Shown: positions 19,047 to 27,355 of the stretch, piece by piece
Position numbering within the stretch: position 1 is the stretch's first letter
How the letters are laid out: the number at the start of each line of letters is the position of its first letter
DNA from: Streptococcus lactarius
Lineage (GTDB): Bacteria; Bacillota; Bacilli; Lactobacillales; Streptococcaceae
Direction of reading: 5' to 3'
Assembly: GCF_016642265.1 (NCBI RefSeq)
Contig: NZ_MRXX01000015.1
Coordinates: forward strand, 37,336-101,335
Length of the DNA stretch: 64,000 nucleotides
Translations under genes and position numbers: made by a program
The notes under the pieces: model-generated
Seen by the model: only the letters and a program-made list of their open reading frames with translations
Databases searched by the model: none
Told to the model about the DNA's origin: nothing

Positions 19047-19072
19047 CCCGCTAGTCTTTAGCGGGCTTTTTT
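19047..19072 (+). terminator. Terminator of the five-gene operon
   Basis: CCCGCTA pairs with TAGCGGG (loop GTCTT), then six T's. It is immediately followed by the ylxM promoter. Confidence 0.9.
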
Positions 19073-19080
19073 GATATAAT
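19072..19080 (+). promoter_or_regulatory. Extended -10 promoter of ylxM-ffh
   Basis: TG-A-TATAAT with a perfect -10 at 19075-19080. The expected transcription start (about 7 nt downstream) falls at or within 1-2 nt of the ylxM ATG at 19088. Confidence 0.7.
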
Positions 19081-19087
19081 GAAAGGT

Positions 19088-19420
19088 ATGGAAATTGAGA
19101 AAACCAACCGAATGAATGCGCTCTTTGAGTTTTATGCAGCGCTCTTAACGGACAAGCAAATGAACTACATCGAGCTTTATTACGCTGATGACTACAGCTT
19201 GGCTGAGATTGCGGAAGAGTTTGGAGTGAGCCGCCAGGCGGTCTATGACAATATTAAACGTACAGAAAAGATTTTGGAGGACTACGAAATGAAACTCCAT
19301 ATGTATTCCGATTACATTGTTCGTAGTCAGATTTTTGATCAGATTTTAGAACGCTATCCGGAAGATACTTTTCTACAAGAGCAGGTTGAAATTTTATCAA
19401 GCATTGACAATCGGGAGTGA
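19088..19420 (+). CDS. ylxM: YlxM, helix-turn-helix partner of SRP
   Basis: Small HTH protein (110 aa) encoded upstream of ffh in Firmicutes; linked to the signal recognition particle. A sigma-70 region 4-like HTH covers about residues 15-65 ([21 protein letters not shown]). The start MEIEKTNR matches the usual N-terminus of streptococcal YlxM. An in-frame ATG at 19079 overlaps the promoter -10 and cannot be transcribed from it. ATG 19088 would give a nearly leaderless mRNA. It is co-oriented with a small gene and ffh. Confidence 0.93.
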   Translation: MEIEKTNRMNALFEFYAALLTDKQMNYIELYYADDYSLAEIAEEFGVSRQAVYDNIKRTEKILEDYEMKLHMYSDYIVRSQIFDQILERYPEDTFLQEQVEILSSIDNRE

Positions 19421-19422
19421 TT

Positions 19423-19638
19423 ATGGGCAGTCTCGTCATTTATCAAGGAATACCTTGCAAACTATTAGTCGCAGAGGGAGTATTTCCTACTCGACTACAA
19501 ATTATCTCGCCCAATGATATCTCCAAAGCTATGCAAATAGGTTTTAGCTGTTGGGGATATCCAAATGAAATCATGAAAGAAGTCACACCCGAAGAACTAG
19601 AATGTTTGCAACATTTCGGACGATTTCCACTGAATTGA
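19423..19638 (+). CDS. Small hypothetical protein between ylxM and ffh
   Basis: 71-aa protein from ATG 19423, starting 2 nt after the ylxM stop and ending 16 nt before ffh, so probably co-transcribed. I do not recognise a family. It has a QGIPCKLLVAEG start, two Cys residues, and ends in a short EELECLQHFG helix; no signal peptide or membrane segment. The tight spacing supports it as a real gene. Function unknown. Confidence 0.6.
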   Translation: MGSLVIYQGIPCKLLVAEGVFPTRLQIISPNDISKAMQIGFSCWGYPNEIMKEVTPEELECLQHFGRFPLN

Positions 19639-19654
19639 AAAATAGGAGAAAATA

Positions 19655-21226
19655 ATGGCATTTGAAAGTTTAACCGAACGTTTACAGAACGTCTTTAAAA
19701 ATCTTCGAAAGAAAGGGAAAATCTCTGAAGCGGATGTCCAAGAGGCAACCAAAGAGATTCGTCTAGCCCTCCTAGAGGCCGACGTTGCCCTTCCTGTTGT
19801 AAAAGACTTTATCAAACGCGTCCGCGAGCGGGCCGTAGGGCATGAAGTCATTGAAACCCTGAACCCTGCCCAACAAATCGTGAAGATTGTCGATGAAGAA
19901 TTGACAGCCATTTTGGGTTCTGAGACAGCAGACATTATCAAATCTCCAAAAATTCCAACCATTATCATGATGGTCGGTCTTCAAGGGGCTGGTAAAACAA
20001 CCTTTGCTGGTAAATTGGCTAATAAATTGGTCAAGGAAGAGAATGCACGTCCTTTGATGATTGCGGCCGATATCTATCGTCCAGCAGCCATTGACCAGTT
20101 GAAGACGCTTGGTCAACAGATCAATGTCCCTGTCTTCTCACTTGGTACAGAAGTCCCTGCAGTAGAGATCGTTCGTCAAGGTTTGGAGCAGGCAAGAGCC
20201 AACCACAATGACTATGTCTTGATCGATACAGCCGGTCGTCTGCAAATCGATGAAAAACTCATGGGCGAGTTGCGGGATGTCAAAGCCCTTGCTGAGCCAA
20301 ATGAAATCCTCTTGGTTGTCGATGCTATGATTGGTCAAGAAGCGGCTAATGTGGCGCGTGAATTCAATGAACAACTCGAAGTGACCGGGGTGATCTTGAC
20401 CAAGATTGATGGGGATACCCGTGGTGGTGCAGCCCTTTCTGTCCGTCAGATTACTGGGAAGCCAATCAAATTCACTGGTACTGGTGAAAAAATCACCGAT
20501 ATCGAAACCTTCCACCCAGACCGCATGTCTGGTCGTATCCTCGGTATGGGTGATATGTTGACACTGATTGAGAAGGCTTCTCAAGAATACGATGAGAAAC
20601 GTTCCCTTGAACTCGCTGAGAAAATGCGGGAAAATACCTTTGATTTCAACGATTTCATTGATCAATTAGACCAAGTACAAAATATGGGACCAATGGAAGA
20701 CTTGCTCAAGATGCTTCCAGGTATGGCTAATAACCCCGCCATGAAGAACCTCAAGGTCGATGAACGAGAAATTGCTCGCAAACGCGCCATCGTATCATCC
20801 ATGACACCAGCTGAACGGGAGAATCCAGATCTCTTGAACCCTAGCCGTCGTCGTAGGATTGCTGCTGGTTCAGGAAACACCTTCGTCGAAGTCAACAAAT
20901 TCATCAAGGACTTTAACCAAGCCAAACAGATGATGCAAGGTGTCCTCTCTGGTGATATGAACAAGATGATGAAGCAAATGGGGCTGAATCCAAATAATCT
21001 ACCGAAGAACATGCCTGGTGGAATGCCGGATATGTCTGCCCTCGAAGGCATGATGGGTCAAGGTGGGATGCCTGACTTGTCAGCTCTTGGCGGAGGCGCT
21101 GGAATGCCGGATATGAGCCAAATGTTCGGTGGTGGTCTCAAAGGAAAAGCCGGCGAATTCATGATGAAACGGGCCATGAACAAAATGGCCAAACAAATGC
21201 GCAAAAACAAGAAAAAACGGAAATAA
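19655..21226 (+). CDS. ffh: Signal recognition particle protein Ffh (SRP54)
   Basis: GTPase of the bacterial SRP; binds 4.5S/scRNA and signal peptides and docks on FtsY at the membrane. 523 aa. N domain about 1-90; G domain with GLQGAGKTT (about 108-116), DTAGRL, TKIDGD; M domain from about 300 with SRRRRIAAGSG RNA-binding helix; Met/Gly-rich tail with repeated GGMPDMSAL-like units. AGGAGA lies just before ATG 19655. Downstream of ylxM as usual. Confidence 0.98.
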   Translation: MAFESLTERLQNVFKNLRKKGKISEADVQEATKEIRLALLEADVALPVVKDFIKRVRERAVGHEVIETLNPAQQIVKIVDEELTAILGSETADIIKSPKIPTIIMMVGLQGAGKTTFAGKLANKLVKEENARPLMIAADIYRPAAIDQLKTLGQQINVPVFSLGTEVPAVEIVRQGLEQARANHNDYVLIDTAGRLQIDEKLMGELRDVKALAEPNEILLVVDAMIGQEAANVAREFNEQLEVTGVILTKIDGDTRGGAALSVRQITGKPIKFTGTGEKITDIETFHPDRMSGRILGMGDMLTLIEKASQEYDEKRSLELAEKMRENTFDFNDFIDQLDQVQNMGPMEDLLKMLPGMANNPAMKNLKVDEREIARKRAIVSSMTPAERENPDLLNPSRRRRIAAGSGNTFVEVNKFIKDFNQAKQMMQGVLSGDMNKMMKQMGLNPNNLPKNMPGGMPDMSALEGMMGQGGMPDLSALGGGAGMPDMSQMFGGGLKGKAGEFMMKRAMNKMAKQMRKNKKKRK

Positions 21227-21242
21227 CTCTTTCTAATAAGGG

Positions 21243-21267
21243 CCTGGGACATTGTTCCGGGTTTTTT
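21243..21267 (+). terminator. Terminator after ffh
   Basis: CCTGGGAC pairs with GTTCCGGG (three-base loop, some G-T pairs), followed by six T's. Confidence 0.8.
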
Positions 21268-21287
21268 AGAAATGATACAGAGGAAAC

Positions 21288-22055
21288 ATGTTAAAAAAAC
21301 TATTTCTACAACTCATTCGTTTCTTTACAAGACTCTTTTCTTCGCACAGCAAACCCTTTGAATTTCCAAAAGGATCGAAGAAACCACCGATCAGTCCGAT
21401 CATCTTTGTACCTGGTAGTTCAGCCAGTATTCAGCGTTTCAACGGAACTGTCCGCATGCTTCATCGCCATTCTAGAAAAAAGCAGAGTCTCTTAAAAATA
21501 AAAGTTAATAAAGATGAGTCTATCCAGATGGAAGGAAGACTGAACAGCAAGGACCGTAATCCGATGATTGTGATTGGCTTTGAAAACAATCGCGACGGTT
21601 ATAGCAACATCAAGCAGCAAATTGAATCACTTAAAACAGCCTTTCAGCATCTATTGGATCACTATTATTTTACCGACTTTCAGGCTGTCGGACACTCAAA
21701 TGGCGGTTTGGTATTGACCGGATTTCTGGAAAGTGGATTTTTGGAGAAGAAGAGGCTCAAGCTAACAAAACTTGCTATTATCGGTAGTCCCTATCTATTT
21801 AATCAAGACATGTACGAAGATTTTCAAAAGTGGAAACATCGGATTGGTAAAGAAGTACAAGTTCTCAATTTCGTAGGTGATTTTGCAGGAAAAACAGATG
21901 GGATCGTACCTCTAAAGAGCGCTCAGGCTGGAAAGAAGATTTTTAACGAAAATTGCTATACTGAAGTTTATTTAACTGGTCGTAAGGCCCATCATTCCGC
22001 ATTGCCAACCAATCCAGAATTCGTAAAACAATTAAGTTTATTTTTAAATCTATAG
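21288..22055 (+). CDS. Alpha/beta hydrolase, DUF915 family (second copy)
   Basis: Paralogue of the protein at 179-1024 (255 aa). N-terminal hydrophobic/basic segment (LFLQLIRFFTRLF) could be a signal anchor. Motifs: oxyanion loop FVPGSSAS (about 41-48), nucleophile elbow GHSNGG (about 143-148), GDFAGKTDGIVPL carrying the likely acid, and a KAHHSALPTNP segment with the catalytic His. ATG 21288 is preceded by AGAGGA. A strong terminator follows. Substrate unknown. Confidence 0.82.
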   Translation: MLKKLFLQLIRFFTRLFSSHSKPFEFPKGSKKPPISPIIFVPGSSASIQRFNGTVRMLHRHSRKKQSLLKIKVNKDESIQMEGRLNSKDRNPMIVIGFENNRDGYSNIKQQIESLKTAFQHLLDHYYFTDFQAVGHSNGGLVLTGFLESGFLEKKRLKLTKLAIIGSPYLFNQDMYEDFQKWKHRIGKEVQVLNFVGDFAGKTDGIVPLKSAQAGKKIFNENCYTEVYLTGRKAHHSALPTNPEFVKQLSLFLNL

Positions 22056-22056
22056 A

Positions 22057-22088
22057 AGATTACATAATTTATCTTATGTAATCTTTTT
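22057..22088 (+). terminator. Terminator after the second DUF915 gene
   Basis: Perfect 11-bp stem (22057-22067 with 22074-22084) followed by T's. It marks the last core feature before the accessory island. Confidence 0.9.
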
Positions 22089-22421
22089 GTTCATTTATAC
22101 TGTAGTATTGAACGACGACCTCAGAATGAAGGAACTGACAAAGAAAATCATTCATAGAAGTTAAAATATCTTGCTAACCTAACTAAATCGACTAGAAATG
22201 ATTTTTGGTTTTAAAGAGATATCAGATAACAAGAAACATCTCCTAGATTTAAATAACCTTGCAAATAGATGAAGAGTTTGAGAAAAATGAATAGCAAGGA
22301 AAACTTCACATAAACAGAATTAGATTATGAGAAACTAGATTACCAGAATTTGCTTTTATTTTTTTGTATCACACCAGGCGCCTTATTAGGTTCATAAAAA
22401 ACTAAAAGTTTATGTACAATT
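22089..22421. other. Intergenic stretch at the left edge of the island
   Basis: AT-rich DNA with no reading frame or RNA structure that I can support. Probably decayed accessory sequence between the core terminator and the first island repeat. Confidence 0.5.
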
Positions 22422-22515
22422 GACTTAACATGAGCTAAACCATTGATACAACTGAATTAGAAGCATAAAGTACATTCTTTAAAAAGTGTACTTTATTTAT
22501 ATTTTGTACATTATT
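22422..22515 (+). repeat. Left copy of 94-bp direct repeat flanking the SIR2-HEPN module
   Basis: Aligns without gaps to 25280-25373 (about 11 differences by eye, same length). Both contain a hairpin with AAAGTACA and TGTACTTT arms followed by T-rich DNA. Confidence 0.8.
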
Positions 22516-22689
22516 CTAGAGTGGTATTTTGTATGTTTTATAGTGCATCATATAATCAAATCTAAGAAATTGATTTGTACATTTTTTACTCAAGTAACAG
22601 TAGAAGGAGTGACGGTTCAATTGTACATTTTATTTAAAATATTTATGGCTATAATAATAGTATTTGAAGCATAGATAAAGTAGATACAG

Positions 22690-22698
22690 TGGTATAAT
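22690..22698 (+). promoter_or_regulatory. Extended -10 promoter for the SIR2-HEPN pair
   Basis: TG-G-TATAAT with no good -35 at 17 nt. It is 30 nt before the SIR2 ATG. Confidence 0.6.
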
Positions 22699-22727
22699 AG
22701 TGTCAAAAGACTTTCAGGAGAAATGAG

Positions 22728-23750
22728 ATGAGATCGCATACAGTTATTCTAGGCGCTGGTGCTACTATTGCAGCAATTCCAAATGGTGATAAAAACGGAA
22801 AAAGTTCTTCAGTTATGAATGGATTGCTAAAAAAACTAAATTTAGAAGAAATGCTTTCTGGTGTTGAATTACAGACAAAGATCGAAAATTTAGAGGATAT
22901 CTATTCAGAATTATTTGAGAGAGAAGAGTGTTCCGAAATAGTTAGAAAATTAGAAGAAAGACTCTATGATTATTTTGCTTCGTTGGAGTTACCTGACGAA
23001 CCAACAATTTATGATTTTTTAATATTAAGTTTGACTAATAAAGATTGTATAGCTACGTTTAATTGGGACCCTTTACTTATACAGGCTTATATTCGATGTT
23101 CAAAAATTACATCGAACTTGCCACAAATTCTTTGTTTACATGGTAATGTAGCTGTTGGTTTTTGTGAAGAACATATTGAGTTTGGAACAATAGATTACTA
23201 CTGTCCAAAGTGTCATAATAAATTTTATCCAACAAAATTATTATATCCAGTTAAAAATAAAGACTATTCTTCCGATGGATACATAAATTGGTGTTGGAAA
23301 GCATTAGATATCCTTATAGATGATTCATATATGTTAACTATTTTTGGATACAGTGCTCCTAAGAGCGATGTAGATGCTGTTAATTTAATGAAAAAAGCAT
23401 GGGGAAATATTGAAGACAGACCACTTGAAGAAGTTTCCGTAATAGATATTGTAGACGAAGCGACTATGCTAAATACATGGAAAGACTTTATTCATAGCCA
23501 TCATTATAGGTATTCAAATTCATTTTTTGATTCTTACTTAGCAAAATTTCCAAGAAGAACTTGTGAAACCGTATTTGCAACATTTTCATTAAATGTTCCT
23601 TCTGATGGTAGTAGAGGATTTAAAGAGAATTTTAATTGGGACATGATAAAAGAGTTTTTATCTGATATGTTAGTTGAAGAACAGGAAAATAAAGGAAAAT
23701 CAAATTTAAAATCGAAATATTTAGTTTGGAATGAAGATGTTAACAAATAA
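22728..23750 (+). CDS. SIR2-like NAD-binding protein with zinc-ribbon insert
   Basis: SIR2-superfamily protein (340 aa), a fold that in phage defence usually binds or degrades NAD+. The N-terminus has the nucleotide-binding VILGAGAT (about 6-13); later TFNWDP (about 109-114), LHGNV with the expected active-site His (about 139-143), a YCPKCHNKF zinc-ribbon-type segment (about 164-172) and FGYSAPKSDVDA (about 207-218). AGGAG is 7 nt before ATG 22728. It overlaps the TPR-HEPN gene by 20 nt, which implies a functional pair. AT-rich and repeat-flanked, so likely horizontally acquired. Enzymatic activity is inferred from the fold, not shown. Confidence 0.78.
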   Translation: MRSHTVILGAGATIAAIPNGDKNGKSSSVMNGLLKKLNLEEMLSGVELQTKIENLEDIYSELFEREECSEIVRKLEERLYDYFASLELPDEPTIYDFLILSLTNKDCIATFNWDPLLIQAYIRCSKITSNLPQILCLHGNVAVGFCEEHIEFGTIDYYCPKCHNKFYPTKLLYPVKNKDYSSDGYINWCWKALDILIDDSYMLTIFGYSAPKSDVDAVNLMKKAWGNIEDRPLEEVSVIDIVDEATMLNTWKDFIHSHHYRYSNSFFDSYLAKFPRRTCETVFATFSLNVPSDGSRGFKENFNWDMIKEFLSDMLVEEQENKGKSNLKSKYLVWNEDVNK

Positions 23751-25218
23751 TCCAATTAATCATAGTGTACTTAAATTGTCAATGGATTTCGATAATGCTT
23801 TTAAACATGAAAATATAGAGGAAATCTATAGACTAATAAAATTTGGAAAAAATATGGAAAATACTATTGATGACATTTCCAAAATTCACTTATTTTATTC
23901 TATTGGGACAGCATATGGTGATATATTTGAACTAAGTGATAACCTAGTATTCAACATAGATACCGATTGTACAGTTCAACAAATTTATTACTTTAGAAAA
24001 GCTATCAAAATTTCAAATAATATTGATATAAATCCTGAGAACAATAGCTTTATTTACCCATTATTATGTTCACTATACACCAATTACGCAAATCTATTAG
24101 ATGCTTGTGGTAGAAAACAGTTAGCTATTAAGATGTATTGTAAATGTATACAAATCAATCCAAGATTCACAATGGCTAGTGGTAACTTGGCTATTTGTCT
24201 ACATCATTATCGTAATTTTTTGAATGATAATGAACACATTCACTTTATTAAAAGAATTAAAAATTTAATAGAAACAAGTATAACTGTTTCAGATCCAAAC
24301 AGAGTTGATAATGCAGAAAAGCAATTTATTAAACTTTACGAACAATATCTTGATTATAAAGATTTAGATGAATGTTCTTGTAAAACAATCGATTATAATC
24401 CTAATTCACAAAAGTATCGTGAATGGTGTTGGAACAACGGGCTGTATCTTAATCCACTTGATGACTTACAAGCTGACGATATAAATAGATATGATGACAA
24501 TCTTTTACTACCAAGTTTATTATTTCAATCGGATAAAGATTTAAACAAATATATTTCTATGTTTAATCAAATTAAGCAAGAATATGTTTATGCGCGTTAC
24601 CTCTGTTTTAATAGCAATGAGGTTGATTCGGTTCATTATGCTGACGAGAATGTTAATCTTATTGATTGTCTAGACTACGTACAATACTCTATCAGAGTTG
24701 AAGGTTTAAAAGCTGCTTTTAAAACACTATATTCATTACTAGATAAAGTTGCAATGTTTATAAATGAATATTATTCTCTAAAAATTGAGACTAGACAAGT
24801 AAATTTTCATTCAATTTGGAGGCCTAATAGCGATTTAAATAAATGTTTGAATAAGAACATTGGTCTGTCATCTATATTTTGGATAGCGAAAGATTTTGAT
24901 AATGGTGATAATTCTTTAACAGCTAATCCAAACTCAAAGCGATTGAAACTTATTAGAAATTATTTAGAGCACAGGTTTACTAATATAACATTGAATTTTT
25001 TTGATGGAAGTGATGATAATAATGAAACTAGACTGTATCTAACTGAATTTGAACTTCAAGAGTTTGCATTAGATTTATTAAATCTTGTAAGAGAAGTTAT
25101 TTTTTCACTCAAAAATGCCATTCAAATAAGTGAAAATGAAAAACAAACTAGTCTAAGCAGTGAAGTTGCTTTAATTCCGATAAATTATGAAGAAGTAGAT
25201 TCGGAAGATAAATTATAG
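23731..25218 (+). CDS. TPR protein with LA2681-like HEPN domain
   Basis: 495-aa partner of the SIR2-like protein (ATG 23731; ATG 23737 also possible). The N-terminal and middle parts (about 100-165) look like TPR helices (NYANLLDACGRKQLAIKMYCKC). The C-terminal region resembles the LA2681-type HEPN domain; it has RNYLEH (R409, H414), the Rx4H motif of HEPN ribonucleases. Likely role: RNA-cleaving effector or sensor working with the SIR2 enzyme in an abortive-infection type response. The overlap with the upstream gene supports co-translation. Confidence 0.72.
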   Translation: MKMLTNNPINHSVLKLSMDFDNAFKHENIEEIYRLIKFGKNMENTIDDISKIHLFYSIGTAYGDIFELSDNLVFNIDTDCTVQQIYYFRKAIKISNNIDINPENNSFIYPLLCSLYTNYANLLDACGRKQLAIKMYCKCIQINPRFTMASGNLAICLHHYRNFLNDNEHIHFIKRIKNLIETSITVSDPNRVDNAEKQFIKLYEQYLDYKDLDECSCKTIDYNPNSQKYREWCWNNGLYLNPLDDLQADDINRYDDNLLLPSLLFQSDKDLNKYISMFNQIKQEYVYARYLCFNSNEVDSVHYADENVNLIDCLDYVQYSIRVEGLKAAFKTLYSLLDKVAMFINEYYSLKIETRQVNFHSIWRPNSDLNKCLNKNIGLSSIFWIAKDFDNGDNSLTANPNSKRLKLIRNYLEHRFTNITLNFFDGSDDNNETRLYLTEFELQEFALDLLNLVREVIFSLKNAIQISENEKQTSLSSEVALIPINYEEVDSEDKL

Positions 25219-25279
25219 CATTGAACATACAATTTATAGTCGTTATAAAAAGCAATAGCCTAAATTCATTTAACTAATC

Positions 25280-25373
25280 GACTTAACTAGATCTAAACCA
25301 TTGATAAAACTGAATTAGAAGGATAAAGTACACTCATTAAGCAGTGTACTTTATTTTTGTTTTGTACATTATT
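25280..25373 (+). repeat. Right copy of 94-bp direct repeat flanking the SIR2-HEPN module
   Basis: See the left copy at 22422-22515. The internal hairpin here has perfect 9-bp arms (AAAGTACAC with GTGTACTTT) followed by a T-rich tail, so it may also terminate the SIR2-HEPN transcript. Confidence 0.8.
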
Positions 25374-25476
25374 TGTTGATTGCTTAATCAATACTACATC
25401 TCTATCAGGCAATTCAGACTCCATTTAGTCCTCTAAAACCCACGTTGAGGCGGTATCACTGCTTGTAAAAGATTAG

Positions 25477-25662
25477 AAACCTTTGAACGAAAGGAATAAT
25501 GAAAAGCGTGAAGGTAGCTTCTCTAATCGAATAGAGGGTAAGAATCAGAGTAATAGTTCAAATTGGGCTTCTGGATACTATAGTCTGACATGCTATCAAT
25601 CTATTTCAGAGGCTGGACAAATTGTAATAACTTTCCTTGGAGGAACAGAGGTAGATTTATAA
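25477..25662 (+). pseudogene. Decayed C-terminal gene fragment
   Basis: An uninterrupted 61-codon frame with no plausible start, ending ...TFLGGTEVDL. Its end resembles that of the fragment at 32834-33031 (...PFTEGTEVQL) and both are followed by a hairpin. The ending is reminiscent of recombinase C-termini, but I cannot name the family securely. Downstream at about 25662-25690 is a terminator-like hairpin (AGACTG/CAGTCT, then seven T's). Confidence 0.4.
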
Positions 25663-25702
25663 GAGACTGTGACTGGGAAGTTTCAGTCTTTTTTTGTTTT
25701 AA

Positions 25703-25711
25703 TGGTATAAT
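25703..25711 (+). promoter_or_regulatory. Extended -10 promoter for the 199-aa hypothetical gene
   Basis: TG-G-TATAAT about 47 nt before ATG 25758. Confidence 0.55.
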
Positions 25712-25757
25712 GAGATTATAAATGTGGATATTGTTTTAATTCTTTGGAGGACGAGTA

Positions 25758-26357
25758 ATGTTGAACTTAGTAAAAGGTCACCGAGTTAGCTTGGTAGAAA
25801 ACCTGTTTGAATCATTTACAAAGTTAACGGAACATTATTTGATGGCGAATGTACACGCAGAAAAAATATTAGAGGTTTTTCAACACTTTATTGCGATTCA
25901 TGACGAGCCCTTGTTTTTTATTTTGGAATTGCCTGTCAGTATTGATAGAGAAAAAGTGATAGTATCAAACATTATCAATGAATCCCATAAGGATGTTTAT
26001 TATATTGATGGTTGTTCAAGAGAGGAATGCCTAGCACTGTTGATTAGATACGGTGATTTGCTTGTTAATGATGGACTAAGTAAGTTTGGATTTGGTGGGC
26101 ATAAAAGTCATGATGAGATCATGCTTGATAGCTATAATGTTGTGACAATTTATAGTAAAGAACTATCGAAATTTAATGACTTTTTTGAACCTCATAATAT
26201 TCAATTTGTTGAAGAACTAGTGACAGCTTGGAAAACTTTTTCTAAGACCTCACCAGGAATCTCTGAAATCTATGAAAGTAATGGAAAAACTGTTTATGAT
26301 TTGCCTACAGAATTATCTGAATGGGGAATATATTTAGCTGAAACTCGAACAGAATAG
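25758..26357 (+). CDS. Hypothetical cytosolic protein (199 aa)
   Basis: I do not recognise the family. Acidic, no signal peptide or membrane segment; a helical N-terminus (about 1-50) is followed by a mixed region with FGFGGHKSHDE (about 113-123). GGAGG sits 7 nt before ATG 25758 and the gene has its own promoter and terminator, so it is very likely expressed. Its general look (small, acidic, soluble, in an accessory island) would suit an immunity protein, but that is a guess. Confidence 0.65.
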   Translation: MLNLVKGHRVSLVENLFESFTKLTEHYLMANVHAEKILEVFQHFIAIHDEPLFFILELPVSIDREKVIVSNIINESHKDVYYIDGCSREECLALLIRYGDLLVNDGLSKFGFGGHKSHDEIMLDSYNVVTIYSKELSKFNDFFEPHNIQFVEELVTAWKTFSKTSPGISEIYESNGKTVYDLPTELSEWGIYLAETRTE

Positions 26358-26462
26358 GTATAGGTATAGTTATAGATTAGAAAGAGAATATTTCAATTCC
26401 TTAAAATTTGATTTAGAGCAAAGGTGGAGATTGAAGTTGTAAGATAAATAATGGTTATTTAT

Positions 26463-26487
26463 GGCAGGACTCTAGTTCTGCCTTTTT
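26463..26487 (+). terminator. Terminator after the 199-aa hypothetical gene
   Basis: GGCAG/CTGCC-based stem with inner ACT/AGT pairing, followed by five T's. Confidence 0.7.
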
Positions 26488-26649
26488 GATTTATGATGTA
26501 TATGAAATATGGCATAAAAGACTAAAGAAAAAAATGCAAAACATTTAATAAATTAGAATTTTCTTGCTACTTTTTGAAAAATATTTTTTCCTTACAGAAT
26601 CCTTAAAAATATTTTTTATACTATTTACAAAATAAAGGAGGAACAAAAT

Positions 26650-27351
26650 ATGAGCAAATATATTTTGGAAACAAATGAGCTAACAAAAATTTTTGGAAAA
26701 CAAAAAGCTGTAAATAAGGTGTCATTAAAAATTGAGGAAAATTCAGTATATGGATTACTAGGACCTAATGGTGCAGGTAAATCTACGACATTAAAGATGA
26801 TTACAGGTATGTTACACAAGACGTCAGGTCAAATTATGTTTGAAGGACATGAATGGAGTAGAAATGATTTATCAGATATTGGTGCTTTAATCGAGATGCC
26901 TCCCTTATACGAAAATTTAAGTGCAAGAGAAAATCTTAAAGTTAGAACATTATTACTTGGATTGCCTGAAGCAAGAATTGATGAAGTTTTAGAAATTGTA
27001 GATTTAAAAAATACCGGAAAAAAGAAAAGCGGTCAGTTTTCTTTGGGGATGAAACAAAGATTAGGTATTGCAATTGCTTTATTAAATAATCCTAAACTAT
27101 TGATACTAGATGAACCGACAAACGGATTAGATCCATTAGGAATTCAAGAATTACGAGATTTAATACGAAGCTTTCCAAAAAAAGGAATAACAGTAATTCT
27201 GTCTAGTCATATTTTAGCAGAAGTGGAACAAACTGCTGATCATATAGGAATTATTCATGATGGAGAATTAAAATATCAAAACACAATTAATCATAATGAA
27301 AATTTAGAAGAACTTTTTATGGATGTTGTAAAGAATGGAAAGAGGGTGTAG
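26650..27351 (+). CDS. ABC transporter ATPase, lantibiotic-immunity (MutF/BcrA) type
   Basis: ATP-binding subunit (233 aa) of an exporter like those protecting producers and targets from lantibiotics or bacitracin. Walker A GPNGAGKST (about 36-44), signature variant FSLGMKQR, Walker B LLILDEPTNGLDP (about 150-162), and H-loop SSHIL. An excellent AAAGGAGG precedes ATG 26650. A TATACT -10 at 26617-26622 with TTACAG at 26592-26597 (19-nt spacer) is a candidate promoter. Two permease genes follow, then a two-component system. Confidence 0.88.
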   Translation: MSKYILETNELTKIFGKQKAVNKVSLKIEENSVYGLLGPNGAGKSTTLKMITGMLHKTSGQIMFEGHEWSRNDLSDIGALIEMPPLYENLSARENLKVRTLLLGLPEARIDEVLEIVDLKNTGKKKSGQFSLGMKQRLGIAIALLNNPKLLILDEPTNGLDPLGIQELRDLIRSFPKKGITVILSSHILAEVEQTADHIGIIHDGELKYQNTINHNENLEELFMDVVKNGKRV

Positions 27352-27355
27352 CTTA

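Noticed and set aside
22486-22674. 62-codon plus-strand frame of very hydrophobic residues
   Set aside because: Starts inside the 94-bp repeat, has no ribosome-binding site and reflects AT-rich composition.
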